A stretch of 64,000 nucleotides of DNA. Origin: Bacteroides finegoldii DSM 17565 (lineage in GTDB: Bacteria; Bacteroidota; Bacteroidia; Bacteroidales; Bacteroidaceae). The notes under the pieces were generated by a model, which was not told the origin of the DNA, did no database searches, and worked only from the letters and a program-made list of their open reading frames with translations. Location of the stretch: positions 233,811-297,810 of the forward strand of contig NZ_GG688322.1 of assembly GCF_000156195.1 (NCBI RefSeq), read 5' to 3'. Shown here in pieces: positions 45,820 to 54,882 of this stretch. Each line of letters starts with the position of its first letter. Position 1 is the first letter of the stretch. The position numbers were made by a program, and so were the translations under genes.

Positions 45820-46782
45820 CTAAAAAAGTGATTGTTGCTGAACTGGATTGATACTCTTATGAGCCTTTTCAATGATAGAACAGGCATCATCTATACCAGT
45901 AGAACGGAGAGCGTAAGCCTTCTGTTCCTTCACAAGTTTAATGTTACCTTGAACTTTTTCATTGGAAGTGTCTTCATCTGTCTTATACTCTACAGCAAAA
46001 AGAGGCTTTTTGGACTGAATAGTTGCATTAACAGCGTGCATAGTACCACCCTTTACACCTGTTTGGACTACGACAGTAGCATAAGATAGGCCGGCTTGCA
46101 ATCTATCTCTTGCAACCAAACCGTATCTTCCGCAACTTTGGCCAACAGGGTATTCACTTAATAGCAAGCCTCTTTTTACAACGATCTCCTTTGCCAAATC
46201 GAGGTTTTCTTTGGGATATATTGAATCCCAATCAAGGCCATTTGCCAGAAATGCAGTAGTAGCTCCTCCTACGGCTAATGCACCCTGATGCCCAGTAGTA
46301 TCGCATCCGATGGCAAGGCCTGAGACGATGTTATACCCTCGTTTGGCAAATTCACCAGAAAAATGTTTTCCTGCCAAAATGCCATTTCGAGTAGGCTCTC
46401 TGGTTCCAATGACAGCAATTCCAAGCTTTTTCAATACATCAAGATTACCCCTGTAATAGAGAAGTATGGGCGGGTCTAATTTGCCTTCTTCGTTTACGCA
46501 AGATTTCAAGATCTCTGGGAAAATGCTTTCATAAAAAGATATTATGCCAACATCTTCACTTTTACATTTTGAAATAATACGTAACGCTACTCGATGTGCA
46601 TCTTCCAAGTCATCTGCAGTAATGGATTGCAGCTTTTTCCCTTTTAGACTTTTCCAAAATTTGCACAGGCTTTCCATTGTCGTAATGTGAGTGTCTGCTT
46701 GATCTGCAATTTTGAATATCGTTTTATTACCAACTCCATCTAACTGTTGAAGGGTAAGAATCATTTCTGTTGATAATGCCAT
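45820..46782 (-). CDS. DprA/Smf-like DNA-processing protein
   Basis: 320 aa. It contains a helix-hairpin-helix-like N terminus (LQQLDGVGNKTIFKIAD) and the DprA Rossmann fold: IAVIGTREPTRNG (residues 122-134), NIVSGLAIGCDTTGHQGAL (151-169) and GLVARDRLQAGLSYATVVVQ (221-240), with TGVKGGTMHAV following. DprA binds single-stranded DNA and loads RecA in transformation. The usual small C-terminal winged-helix domain is not evident; the last 50 residues are polar. It lies 19 bases after the Type ISP-like gene. Confidence 0.9.
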   Translation of the reverse strand: MALSTEMILTLQQLDGVGNKTIFKIADQADTHITTMESLCKFWKSLKGKKLQSITADDLEDAHRVALRIISKCKSEDVGIISFYESIFPEILKSCVNEEGKLDPPILLYYRGNLDVLKKLGIAVIGTREPTRNGILAGKHFSGEFAKRGYNIVSGLAIGCDTTGHQGALAVGGATTAFLANGLDWDSIYPKENLDLAKEIVVKRGLLLSEYPVGQSCGRYGLVARDRLQAGLSYATVVVQTGVKGGTMHAVNATIQSKKPLFAVEYKTDEDTSNEKVQGNIKLVKEQKAYALRSTGIDDACSIIEKAHKSINPVQQQSLF

Positions 46783-46801
46783 TATTCTATATATTTTAAT
46801 G

Positions 46802-49800
46802 TTAGAATTTCAGTTTCGGAAGTGAGTTGACTATGTCAACTGTCTGAACCGAAAGATTTATTACCGAGAGAAGGAGGTCATAAATGTAAGTAGGATTCTT
46901 ATGCTCACGACTCCACTCATTAGGATCATTTATAATGAGAGATTTTGAATCCTGAGAAACAGCATATCGCTCCATAATCCATTCTATCGCTGATTTACCG
47001 TTGACTATATATTCATAGGCTTTCGCCGGAATATTCTCTATAGTAATATGATCATTGTAAATAATACGTGATTTATCAGGAACAAGTTTACCTTTTTCAT
47101 TCCTAACTTTGGGGAATGTCATCTTATCTACAAAGAAATGGCTATACTTGGTGTAAGCAAAAGGCTTTTCAGCGGAATCTTCCTCAAATACAGCATCAGC
47201 GACCTTTGGAGTAACATCGGGACAGGGTGGAACTTGCTCGTAATTCAAGTGCAAATCAGCAAGAGCTTTCCCTGCCTTATAGAAAGCCATGAAGTCCTCC
47301 ACATTGTCAACGATGGGAATACGTGGAAGAGATTTCTTAAGGTCAGCTGCAAAACGTTCGCGGTATTGCGGAGAATGCAAGATACCATAGACATAATAGA
47401 AAATATGCTCTTTAGTGATAGCCTTGGAATTGCCGAAGCGTTTACGCACTTCTTTTAGAATCCAGTCTGTTATGCCATCATGTCTTTTATAACGGTCTTT
47501 TGATTCATCTGTGTCAAAAAGCGAGCCTTGAATGTCTTTTCGCTCTTCATACCAATAAAGAGGAAAACATTGGCTTTTGCCGATGAGTTCAAGATCTGGT
47601 AGTTGATCAGTAATTATACAAGAAAAGTCCTTTGTTACACCAATACCACTAACACAAATTAATTTGTTAGAAGTGATGCCCGTAGGGAATAATCTTAGTT
47701 GCTGATATGTACGCTGAATTAAATCTTTTTGAAAAATAAAATTTTGCTTAGTAAAAGGTCGATAACAGGATTCTACAAACCGCGAATAGTCTAATTTGAA
47801 TATCTCCTGTTTTTTTGCAGAGTTCTTAAACATATCTGTCCATACTATTTTTGTAGGATCAGTTTGTAATTCATAATTGGCATTTAATGCTAATTTCATA
47901 CGCTCCGAATTATAGAACGAAATCAATGATTCTATTTTATTGCATAATGATTCTTTTGAAAAATCATACAAAAAAGTATCCTTATTGGTAGCAATACCTA
48001 ATGATAAGGTAGAAAAGAAAGATTGCTCGTCTATTTTGAACTTCTTCTCAGGGGCTACTGGAATAAGCTGGTCAAAAATGCCATCGCGTTGATTTATCCA
48101 ATCATGTTTCTCTGTTGGATTTATAACTTCCCAGTCAAGTGTACGACCATGTACCGACTTGAATTTTTTGATAAAGTTTAGCTTCTGTTCACGAGTCAGA
48201 TAATCTCCTATATCATGATAGTGGATTGTAGCAGCTTTACTATTTTTCGCAGGATTCTTAACAAGAATTGTAATCGTTATAGGTGTACGAGAACCTCCTC
48301 CAAAAATCTTTCCACCTTCTTTGCGAGATAATTCCCCACTTGTCCGTTGATTTCCTCGAAGATTTAACACATAAATGTCCGTAAATTCAGATTCAAGACA
48401 GGCACGGAAACCATCTTGAGCATTACCGTCAAGCCATGAACCATTACTAATAAATGCCACTATGCCTCCATCTGAATTGTCTGCAATACGGTCAGTAGCC
48501 CATCTAAAAGCTTTAATATAACTATCATATAATGCTTTCGTCAAATTAGCTGAGGATTTTGCTGCATAAGTATCAGAAACTCGTTTATCCAATACGGGAT
48601 AAGTCATATTTGCAGCATTATCATTTGCAGACTTTTGCCCTATCGAATAAGGAGGATTTCCAATGATAACACGAATTGGAGCTTTCTTTTGGCGCAAAAC
48701 TCCTTCTGAATTTTCTTTGAAAAATTCTTGTGAAAGTGATTGTTGTTTGGTTTCTGCAAGTTGGAAAGTATCTGTTAAGCAAATTCCGTCGTAGTTCACA
48801 TAGTGATCTGGCTTCATCAGGTCATGATATACTGCTTCTATATTTACATCGGCAATGTAATAGGCAAGCAAGACTATTTCATTGCAATGTATTTCATTGC
48901 GATACTTGCGTTCCATGTCTTCGGGTTTAATAAGTCCTGACTGGAGTAGGCGTGTGATGAATGTACCTGTTCCTGTGAATGGATCAAGAATGTGTACATT
49001 TTCATCTGAAAGGGATGTGTTAAATTCCCGTTTCAAGATGTCATTGACAGAGTGAATGATGAAGTCCACACATTCAACTGGCGTATAGACAATGCCGAGT
49101 TTTTCAACAGTCAGAGGAAATGCACCTTTGAAGAACTTCTCATACAGGTTCTTGATGATTGTTTGCTTTCCTTCCAAATTATCTATATTACCAACATTAA
49201 CGCGCACGGATTCGTAAAAAGATTCAAGCTCAGTGGTATCTTTCTCAAAGCCACCAACAGTTTCCAGCTGCTCTATCATTTTGTGCATAGAGTGGCTGAC
49301 TGCATTGTTGTTTACGAAGTTATAATCCGCGAATAAAGCATCAAAAACAGGTTGAGAAATTAGGTGCTGTGCCAACATTTCAATAGCTTGCCCCTCATCC
49401 ACGGATGGATTTAGGTTGTTCTGCAAGCCTTTCACGAATATATCAAATTCGGACTTAATTGCAGGCACTGTAGATACGAGCTTAGAAATTCGTTCTATGA
49501 ATTTCTTTGCGATAAGACCTACCTTTTTAGACCAATTTTCCCAATAAAGCCGATCTCCACATTTTTCAACAAGTTTGGCATATATGCCGGATTGCATCTC
49601 ACCAAAGCGAAGTTGTAATTGGCGCGCAACTTCGGCATCTTCAATGTGCTGTGCATCTTGTTGGTCTTGCTTGTCTGAAATTGCATTATGACCTATGCCC
49701 GGCCCTCCAACGACAACTTTTGATGTCCTGTTCTTGTTGAGTGCAATTTTGTTGACTTCTGCATTAAAATGGTCATCATGTGAACGAAGTGCATTGAGAA

Positions 49801-51766
49801 TACTCCACACTGTTGAAAAATAAGTGTTGTTATTCAATGCGTCTTCTGGCTTAACGTCTGATGGCACTACTATGGGAATAATGATATATCCGTACTTTTT
49901 TTCGTCAGGCTGTCCCTTGCGGAAATTTCGCATGACGCGGCCAACCGACTGTACAACATCAACTTGTGAATTGCGTGATGAGAGAAATAGAACGGCATCA
50001 AGAGCCGGTACATCTATACCCTCGGAAAGACAACGGACATTTGTAAGTACACGGCATTCATTTTCACCTATATTTTCATCTGCAAGCCATGCCAGCTGCT
50101 CATTGCGTGCTTGTGAGTTCATAGAACCGTCGATATGACGTGCCTGTACTTCGACAACATGCTCTCGCTCTTCTGTACTAATGGAATCGCGATACTTCTC
50201 GCAGATAGTCGGTAATACTTCTGCTGTATTAACCGAAGTACCGGGTGAATGATTGTTTCCAATGGCGGAGCAGAAAGCGATAGCTCTGTGCATCACCGTT
50301 GGATCTGCATCCCATGTTGCGTGTTTATCACCACGGATGATTTTGGAAAGGCCATTTACAATACCGATTAACTTTGATGTGTCGTCAAAATTTAATTCGA
50401 CATTATTAGGGTCTTTTATATCTGAAAGGATATTGTCTGGTAAGTCATCCTCATTCACTGTAAGTACAAGAACTTTGTAGTCCGTTAAAAGTCCATGCTC
50501 AACTGCGTATGAGAAATTAACTCTGAAAAACTCTTCTCCGTAAAGTTTAGGGTCGTCCATAGAGCAAAGTATCGCATCTTTTTCGGATGCTTTAATCTTT
50601 GCGGATTGCCCATACAAACGAGGGGTTGCAGTCATATAAAGGCGTTTGTTGCCTTTGATATATTCAGCATCATGTATTTTCGTAAAGTTGCTTTCGTCTC
50701 TATCTGAAAGTTTAACTCCAGTTGTCCTGTGTGCTTCATCGCAAACGATAAGGTCGAATTTTCCATACGTTCCGGCAGTTTCTTTGAGGATTTCATGTTG
50801 GGCTGCATGTATAGCCTCTATGGATTGGTATGTTGAAAATACAACCGTCAGTCCGTTATGGTTCCTATATAATTTCAACTGCTTTGCAATGCTCTTGGGG
50901 TTTGTCGTAGCCGGAACAGCAAGGTCAACAACACTGTCTTGCGTATCATCAAAGTCTTTCTTAATTTTTCGTGAAGCACGACTATCCGAACAAATACAAA
51001 TGCCCTTAATGGGATTTACTGCATCTGCACACCAAGCATTCAGACTTTGCCCTAAAAGAGAAATAGAGGGCACCATAAAAAGTACCAACCCCTTATTGTT
51101 CAGTAAATCTTCCGCTATTTTTAATGCGGTATATGTCTTTCCTGTACCGCAAGCCATGATAAGTTTTCCCCTGTCATGTTCTTGAAAATAAGCATGTGCG
51201 GCAGACATAGCTCGCAACTGGTGCTCACGTGGCTGTTTGCCCGGAAGCATAGCCTCTTTACCTTTAAGGCCATCAATGAGCAGTTGCCAATCAACTGGAG
51301 AGTTCTGTAAATCTACAAGTCCGACCCTGTTAAAAGGAGGATTCTGATTTTGGATTGCATCTTCGGCATTCTTTCCCCAATGGTTTGTCGTTGAAATCCA
51401 CATCCGTTTTGCAAATGAGGTCGTTTGCAAAGTCTCTGGATCTTTGAATTGGCGGCTTGATGTTGCAAGGAATGAATCTACAGCTGGCTTGTCAATAACT
51501 GAATCCTCCTTGTAGCATTTACATTGAATCGCCCAATAATCACCTTCTTCGGTACGTGCAACAAGATCTATACCTGTATCCTTTCCTCCAAGATCTGCAC
51601 GGCTTGGAAAATCATCCCACAGCCATACTTTAGTGAGGTTGGAATACCGAGGGTCTGAAAGCAGCCAAGAGCGCATCAAACGTTCAAATTGGGTCCCTTT
51701 ATCCTTTTGTGTAAAGGACTCCGATCTAAATTTATGTAGTATATCGTTGAAAGTCATTGCAATCAA
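46802..51766 (-). CDS. Single-chain restriction-modification enzyme, Type ISP-like
   Basis: 1654 aa, the size of LlaGI/LlaBIII-type enzymes. Domains in order: Mrr-type PD-(D/E)xK nuclease (GKDTGIDLVA with Asp67, then AIQCKCY with Gln81 and Lys83); SF2 translocase (Walker A GTGKTYTAL near 207, CDEAHRTTG, MTATPR, QSVGRVMR); gamma-type N6-adenine methyltransferase (DPFTGTGTFITRL and NPPYSIG); and a C-terminal target-recognition region. It needs no separate S subunit. An alternative start is Met4 at 51757. It heads the minus-strand series and would restrict unmethylated DNA; its transfer within an ICE may help stabilise the element. Confidence 0.9.
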   Translation of the reverse strand: MIAMTFNDILHKFRSESFTQKDKGTQFERLMRSWLLSDPRYSNLTKVWLWDDFPSRADLGGKDTGIDLVARTEEGDYWAIQCKCYKEDSVIDKPAVDSFLATSSRQFKDPETLQTTSFAKRMWISTTNHWGKNAEDAIQNQNPPFNRVGLVDLQNSPVDWQLLIDGLKGKEAMLPGKQPREHQLRAMSAAHAYFQEHDRGKLIMACGTGKTYTALKIAEDLLNNKGLVLFMVPSISLLGQSLNAWCADAVNPIKGICICSDSRASRKIKKDFDDTQDSVVDLAVPATTNPKSIAKQLKLYRNHNGLTVVFSTYQSIEAIHAAQHEILKETAGTYGKFDLIVCDEAHRTTGVKLSDRDESNFTKIHDAEYIKGNKRLYMTATPRLYGQSAKIKASEKDAILCSMDDPKLYGEEFFRVNFSYAVEHGLLTDYKVLVLTVNEDDLPDNILSDIKDPNNVELNFDDTSKLIGIVNGLSKIIRGDKHATWDADPTVMHRAIAFCSAIGNNHSPGTSVNTAEVLPTICEKYRDSISTEEREHVVEVQARHIDGSMNSQARNEQLAWLADENIGENECRVLTNVRCLSEGIDVPALDAVLFLSSRNSQVDVVQSVGRVMRNFRKGQPDEKKYGYIIIPIVVPSDVKPEDALNNNTYFSTVWSILNALRSHDDHFNAEVNKIALNKNRTSKVVVGGPGIGHNAISDKQDQQDAQHIEDAEVARQLQLRFGEMQSGIYAKLVEKCGDRLYWENWSKKVGLIAKKFIERISKLVSTVPAIKSEFDIFVKGLQNNLNPSVDEGQAIEMLAQHLISQPVFDALFADYNFVNNNAVSHSMHKMIEQLETVGGFEKDTTELESFYESVRVNVGNIDNLEGKQTIIKNLYEKFFKGAFPLTVEKLGIVYTPVECVDFIIHSVNDILKREFNTSLSDENVHILDPFTGTGTFITRLLQSGLIKPEDMERKYRNEIHCNEIVLLAYYIADVNIEAVYHDLMKPDHYVNYDGICLTDTFQLAETKQQSLSQEFFKENSEGVLRQKKAPIRVIIGNPPYSIGQKSANDNAANMTYPVLDKRVSDTYAAKSSANLTKALYDSYIKAFRWATDRIADNSDGGIVAFISNGSWLDGNAQDGFRACLESEFTDIYVLNLRGNQRTSGELSRKEGGKIFGGGSRTPITITILVKNPAKNSKAATIHYHDIGDYLTREQKLNFIKKFKSVHGRTLDWEVINPTEKHDWINQRDGIFDQLIPVAPEKKFKIDEQSFFSTLSLGIATNKDTFLYDFSKESLCNKIESLISFYNSERMKLALNANYELQTDPTKIVWTDMFKNSAKKQEIFKLDYSRFVESCYRPFTKQNFIFQKDLIQRTYQQLRLFPTGITSNKLICVSGIGVTKDFSCIITDQLPDLELIGKSQCFPLYWYEERKDIQGSLFDTDESKDRYKRHDGITDWILKEVRKRFGNSKAITKEHIFYYVYGILHSPQYRERFAADLKKSLPRIPIVDNVEDFMAFYKAGKALADLHLNYEQVPPCPDVTPKVADAVFEEDSAEKPFAYTKYSHFFVDKMTFPKVRNEKGKLVPDKSRIIYNDHITIENIPAKAYEYIVNGKSAIEWIMERYAVSQDSKSLIINDPNEWSREHKNPTYIYDLLLSVINLSVQTVDIVNSLPKLKF

Positions 51767-51902
51767 AAAAGTCCTCTCTTGCAGTTATCCGAAGGTTAGC
51801 CAAACCATATCACACTACAATCAAGGACATCTCTTATGATACTTCTTCTAAATATTTTATTTCTTATTGGCTCATTTTTTCAGATAAATTCGTGCTATTT
51901 TA

Positions 51903-51910
51903 CAAAGGTA
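51903..51910 (-). promoter_or_regulatory. Probable -7 box of the ten-gene operon promoter
   Basis: Reads TACCTTTG on the minus strand, matching TAnnTTTG, about 137 bases before the Type ISP-like start. The -33 element is not clear. A long untranslated leader would follow. Confidence 0.45.
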
Positions 51911-52352
51911 GCAATTATACTTGAAATAACTGTCTAATATTTGATATTTAACAGAATATTATCTGATTCTTGTCTATTTACTACCGATTTGAAACGTAAT
52001 GTATTAGGCAATAGTCTATTTGTATTTGTCAGAGAAAATTTGAAGGACAGTTTCACTTCAAGTCAAAGACATCAAATAAAACTGTCAATAGTATATTACA
52101 TACTATTTGAAAAGGTGAAATACTATCCAAAGAGAGAACCTTTGAGGCTCCATTTCATTTCACTTCAAAGGCTCTCACATTGATAATGTATCGGAAAGAT
52201 TAGTCTGAAAAAGATTGCTTTGCTCACAGAAATATAAGGAAACACCCTAATAGTGAGGATTATTGGTGCTTCTTGCTCGATACCATATTACGTGCAAAGT
52301 TACTACGGACAGGAGGAACATCAAGTACCATTGTCTTTTTCGGTCGGAGGGC

Positions 52353-52530
52353 TTGCCGGCAGCCTTCCGCAAATTTTCTCGTATCTCCAAAATTTGGGTA
52401 TTCCGTCCGCGCTCTCTGACCTCATACTTGCCTTATCCCCCTTTTGTCCGTAGTGTAGGAAACGCACGAAAAACGGTTCTCCCGACCAAGAAGCTCAAAA
52501 AGAGCTTCACAAAAGGGAAAAGAATTGGAA
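52353..52530 (+). repeat. Leader repeat, copy 2
   Basis: Shares with 34437-34594 the blocks CCGGCAGCCTTCCGCAA, TTGGGTATTCCGTCC, TTGCCTTAT and AGCTTCA..CAAAAGGGAAAA, in the same order. It lies directly upstream of the 52549 gene. Confidence 0.6.
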
Positions 52531-52548
52531 CTCTAAAAACGAAGGATT

Positions 52549-52743
52549 ATGCGAGTAAAAAGAATGACTATCGAACAAGGGAAGAGAGTGGGTATCAGCC
52601 GCTTTTCCAACTTTCACAAGACTGGAAGCGTAAGAGGCATGAAAAGGCTGTATTACGGCTATAAATGTCTATTAGTGCGTTGTGGCAGCTATGTTTATAA
52701 TGTATCGGCAGAGCCGCAAATCTACCATCAGGCAACTTTCTAA
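52549..52743 (+). CDS. Small ICE protein, unknown
   Basis: 64 aa from the ATG, or 60 from the second Met (MTIEQGKRVGISRFSNFHK). It is basic with a Tyr-rich C terminus. The preceding leader repeat and the gap of 11 bases to the next gene support expression. No family recognised. Confidence 0.55.
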   Translation: MRVKRMTIEQGKRVGISRFSNFHKTGSVRGMKRLYYGYKCLLVRCGSYVYNVSAEPQIYHQATF

Positions 52744-52754
52744 AACTATAGATT

Positions 52755-53063
52755 ATGGACTATCAGGAATTTTCAGGAGAGGTTATCTCCGAACAAGATA
52801 AGGCTTTTGCCAAAGAGTTTACAAACTTCGTCAATGGACGGATGTGTTCCGCAGAGAAAACCGGCAAGGAGCTTACCAGAGCGCACCGTTATCTCCAGCA
52901 GCAGATGTTCAAGGTGTTCATGGGTTTCATGCGACAGTTGGCATACAACTATCAAAAAGGGTTCTATGACGAGCGTAACGAGTGGGCATCACGGCTCGCC
53001 TCGGAAGCGTACCGTCATCTGATTGAAAGCAATCTCATATTTGACCCGAATTATCAACCCTAA
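52755..53063 (+). CDS. Small helical ICE protein, unknown
   Basis: 102 aa, helical, with the segment RAHRYLQQQMFKVFMGFMRQ. No known motif. It is part of a compact plus-strand series of small genes (52.5-54.0 kb) that looks like the continuation of the ICE's own small-gene region. Confidence 0.65.
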   Translation: MDYQEFSGEVISEQDKAFAKEFTNFVNGRMCSAEKTGKELTRAHRYLQQQMFKVFMGFMRQLAYNYQKGFYDERNEWASRLASEAYRHLIESNLIFDPNYQP

Positions 53064-53075
53064 AACAAAAGTATC

Positions 53076-53246
53076 ATGAATAACGAATATGATTTTCCCG
53101 AATACGGACGGCAATGTGAGCTTAATACACCGTGGCATGGCTATCACCGTGGCACAATAGTAGCCAAGACAGCAAGAGGTTTTATCGTGCAGTTCAGCAG
53201 TGGTGCAGAGATAGAAATATATGAGGACGAAATAAAATTTGATTGA
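53076..53246 (+). CDS. 56-aa protein, unknown
   Basis: Reads MNNEYDFPEYGRQCELNTPW and ends IYEDEIKFD. The short beta-rich pattern (HRGTIVAKTARGFIVQFSSG) looks like a small beta-barrel or SH3-like fold. The spacing to both neighbours is short (12 bases before; 1 base after). Confidence 0.55.
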   Translation: MNNEYDFPEYGRQCELNTPWHGYHRGTIVAKTARGFIVQFSSGAEIEIYEDEIKFD

Positions 53247-53247
53247 T

Positions 53248-53610
53248 ATGTGCAGGTTAATGACACCCCAATTAGCGGAAGCCTTGAAAGGTTTTCCGCT
53301 TTACTCCCAGAACGGCAAGGGAAAAGAAGCGGTTTGCCGTGCAGTGTTTATTCTCGGCTCTGCCCGATGGTTCATCCTTGAAGGAGAAGCAGAAGGGAAT
53401 GATACCATCCTTTTTGGCATAGTCATCGGACTGATGGAGGACGAGTATGGCTATATCTCGCTGAATGAGCTTTCGGAAGTGGAGCTTGACTTGACCAAAC
53501 AGGGGTATGGCAAGTTGCAAGTCAGACAGCAACAAGACTTTCAACCGACCCCATTAAAGAAACTTCAAGACAACCGATTACAGCGTTTCCTTGCAAGGTT
53601 TGAGGATTGA
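53248..53610 (+). CDS. DUF2958 family protein
   Basis: 120 aa from the ATG at 53248. The family landmarks are visible: MTPQLAEALKGFPLYSQ, ARWFILEGEAEGNDTILFG, and GYISLNELSEVELDL. DUF2958 proteins are common on conjugative elements; the function is unknown. Confidence 0.82.
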   Translation: MCRLMTPQLAEALKGFPLYSQNGKGKEAVCRAVFILGSARWFILEGEAEGNDTILFGIVIGLMEDEYGYISLNELSEVELDLTKQGYGKLQVRQQQDFQPTPLKKLQDNRLQRFLARFED

Positions 53611-53665
53611 GTATTAATCCGTCAGCCGTGGCAACAAATGCTACGGCTGACATTATCTATGTGCT

Positions 53666-54046
53666 ATGGAATATAGGAATTTGTTTGATATAGCTGTCAG
53701 AAATGGCTGGCGTGTGTTCCACAAAGAGCAGGATGGTATTTGGATAGTTGAGTTCCGAAGGAAAACATTTAGTGGCGTACCCTTTTGTTTCACCGTTGAA
53801 ATGGAATATGGTAAGGTGGAAAACCTTGTCAGTGAGATTATATCATTTGCAGATGCAATAGACCCGGAGACTTGTGCTGTTGAATGGATGATACTGTCTG
53901 GTGCTGTTTCACCATCCTGTTATCAGCAAGCCGTGGCCGACATGGATAATATCCGTGTCGAAGTCTGGCTGCTTGTCTATGATTTGTTGGGGCTTATCGG
54001 AAGCAGTAACGCCTCGCTCCAATTTCCCAACAATGAACTTAACTAA
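53666..54046 (+). CDS. Hypothetical ICE protein
   Basis: 126 aa. Soluble mixed alpha/beta protein (VFHKEQDGIWIVEFRRKTF; ITFADAIDPETCAVEW-like middle). No motif recognised. It is the last gene of the 52.5-kb plus-strand series and converges on the HTH gene. Confidence 0.6.
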   Translation: MEYRNLFDIAVRNGWRVFHKEQDGIWIVEFRRKTFSGVPFCFTVEMEYGKVENLVSEIISFADAIDPETCAVEWMILSGAVSPSCYQQAVADMDNIRVEVWLLVYDLLGLIGSSNASLQFPNNELN

Positions 54047-54063
54047 GAGGTATGCAAACGGCA

Positions 54064-54450
54064 TCATGGAATATCATTTTTCCGTTTGCGCCCTCTTTTG
54101 GGAAGTCCATTGGCTTTATAGGCTATCAAATCCCTTCCTTGGAATAGGAGTTTCGCTTGATTGGGAAACCGCGTAAATGATAATGGCTTCTCAGGGTGAC
54201 TGATATAAGCGTATATTGTACATCGGTGTACGCCAAAATAGCGTGCTGCCTCACTCACCGAATAGATTTGTTCCGGGATAATCTCTCCAAATAATTTATG
54301 CAAGTCCATCATGGCATTCATTTTTGCCATAAAGGTAAAAGCAAAGCGATTGGGATGCAATACGTCAAATATTGGAATATCAAGGAGATAATCGGATAAT
54401 TTATGATAAATTGTTCCAATGTATGAACTGACACGAAGAAAAGGCTGCAT
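54064..54450 (-). CDS. Helix-turn-helix protein (HTH_17, excisionase-like)
   Basis: 128 aa from the ATG at 54450; a later Met (MAKMNAMMDLHKLFG) is possible. The central motif YSVSEAARYFGVHRCTIYAY is a MerR/excisionase-type HTH followed by the wing-like FQGRDLIAYKANG and a basic C terminus (PKRGRKRK). It may be an excision or replication regulator. Upstream of it is the GTTGACA repeat cluster, a possible binding site. Confidence 0.78.
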   Translation of the reverse strand: MQPFLRVSSYIGTIYHKLSDYLLDIPIFDVLHPNRFAFTFMAKMNAMMDLHKLFGEIIPEQIYSVSEAARYFGVHRCTIYAYISHPEKPLSFTRFPNQAKLLFQGRDLIAYKANGLPKRGRKRKNDIP

Positions 54451-54510
54451 TATATATCCGATTTATGCAGAAATGCACATTCGCAGAAGTAGAAGCCTAT
54501 ATGTTTGAGT

Positions 54511-54761
54511 GTTGACAGCGTTGACAAGCGAGCTGACATACTATCTATCCAAATAGCCATTACAAAAGCGATTGCTATACAATATTTTATCTCTTTTCTT
54601 AGAAAAAAGAATTTAGAATAATAGTCTATGTCTTGTCAACGTTTGGCTTCGATTTTTCCAGCATTTCCGATAATGACTACCTTTGTCAACGTTTGTCAAC
54701 GCAATTTTCTTATAGGAAGTCGTTGATATGAGGATTTTTATGCTTTGTCAACGGTGTCACC
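54511..54761. repeat. Cluster of GTTGACA / TGTCAAC repeats (iteron-like)
   Basis: The 432-bp gap 54451-54882 has no gene. It holds six copies of an 8-base unit. (C)GTTGACA is at 54511 and 54519. TGTCAACG is at 54634, 54684, 54694 and 54746. Two are extended to TTGTCAACGTTTG. A GGTGTCACC palindrome follows at 54753. Copies at 54684 and 54694 are 10 bases apart, one helical turn. This fits a replication origin or a regulator binding array. Confidence 0.6.
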
Positions 54762-54882
54762 TTTGAAATAGGTGCATATTATATTTGGAAATGCACAATG
54801 AAACATTGCTAACGCTATTAGCAGGGGGGTAATACGTCTTGCATGATTGGAGTTTAATAACAATCAATGTTTGTTTCTGAGT

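Larger units (their letters stand above)
51767..52548. other. 782-bp intergenic region between divergent units
   Basis: It holds the promoter of the ten-gene operon on the left (minus strand) and, on the right, the leader repeat copy 2 for the 52.5-kb unit. The middle (52000-52250) is AT-rich with no convincing ORF. I see no RNA gene. Confidence 0.5.

Noticed and set aside
54511..54761. GTTGACA repeats suspected as CRISPR
   Set aside because: Units are only 8 bases, irregularly spaced and in both orientations; they fit iterons or an operator array better.
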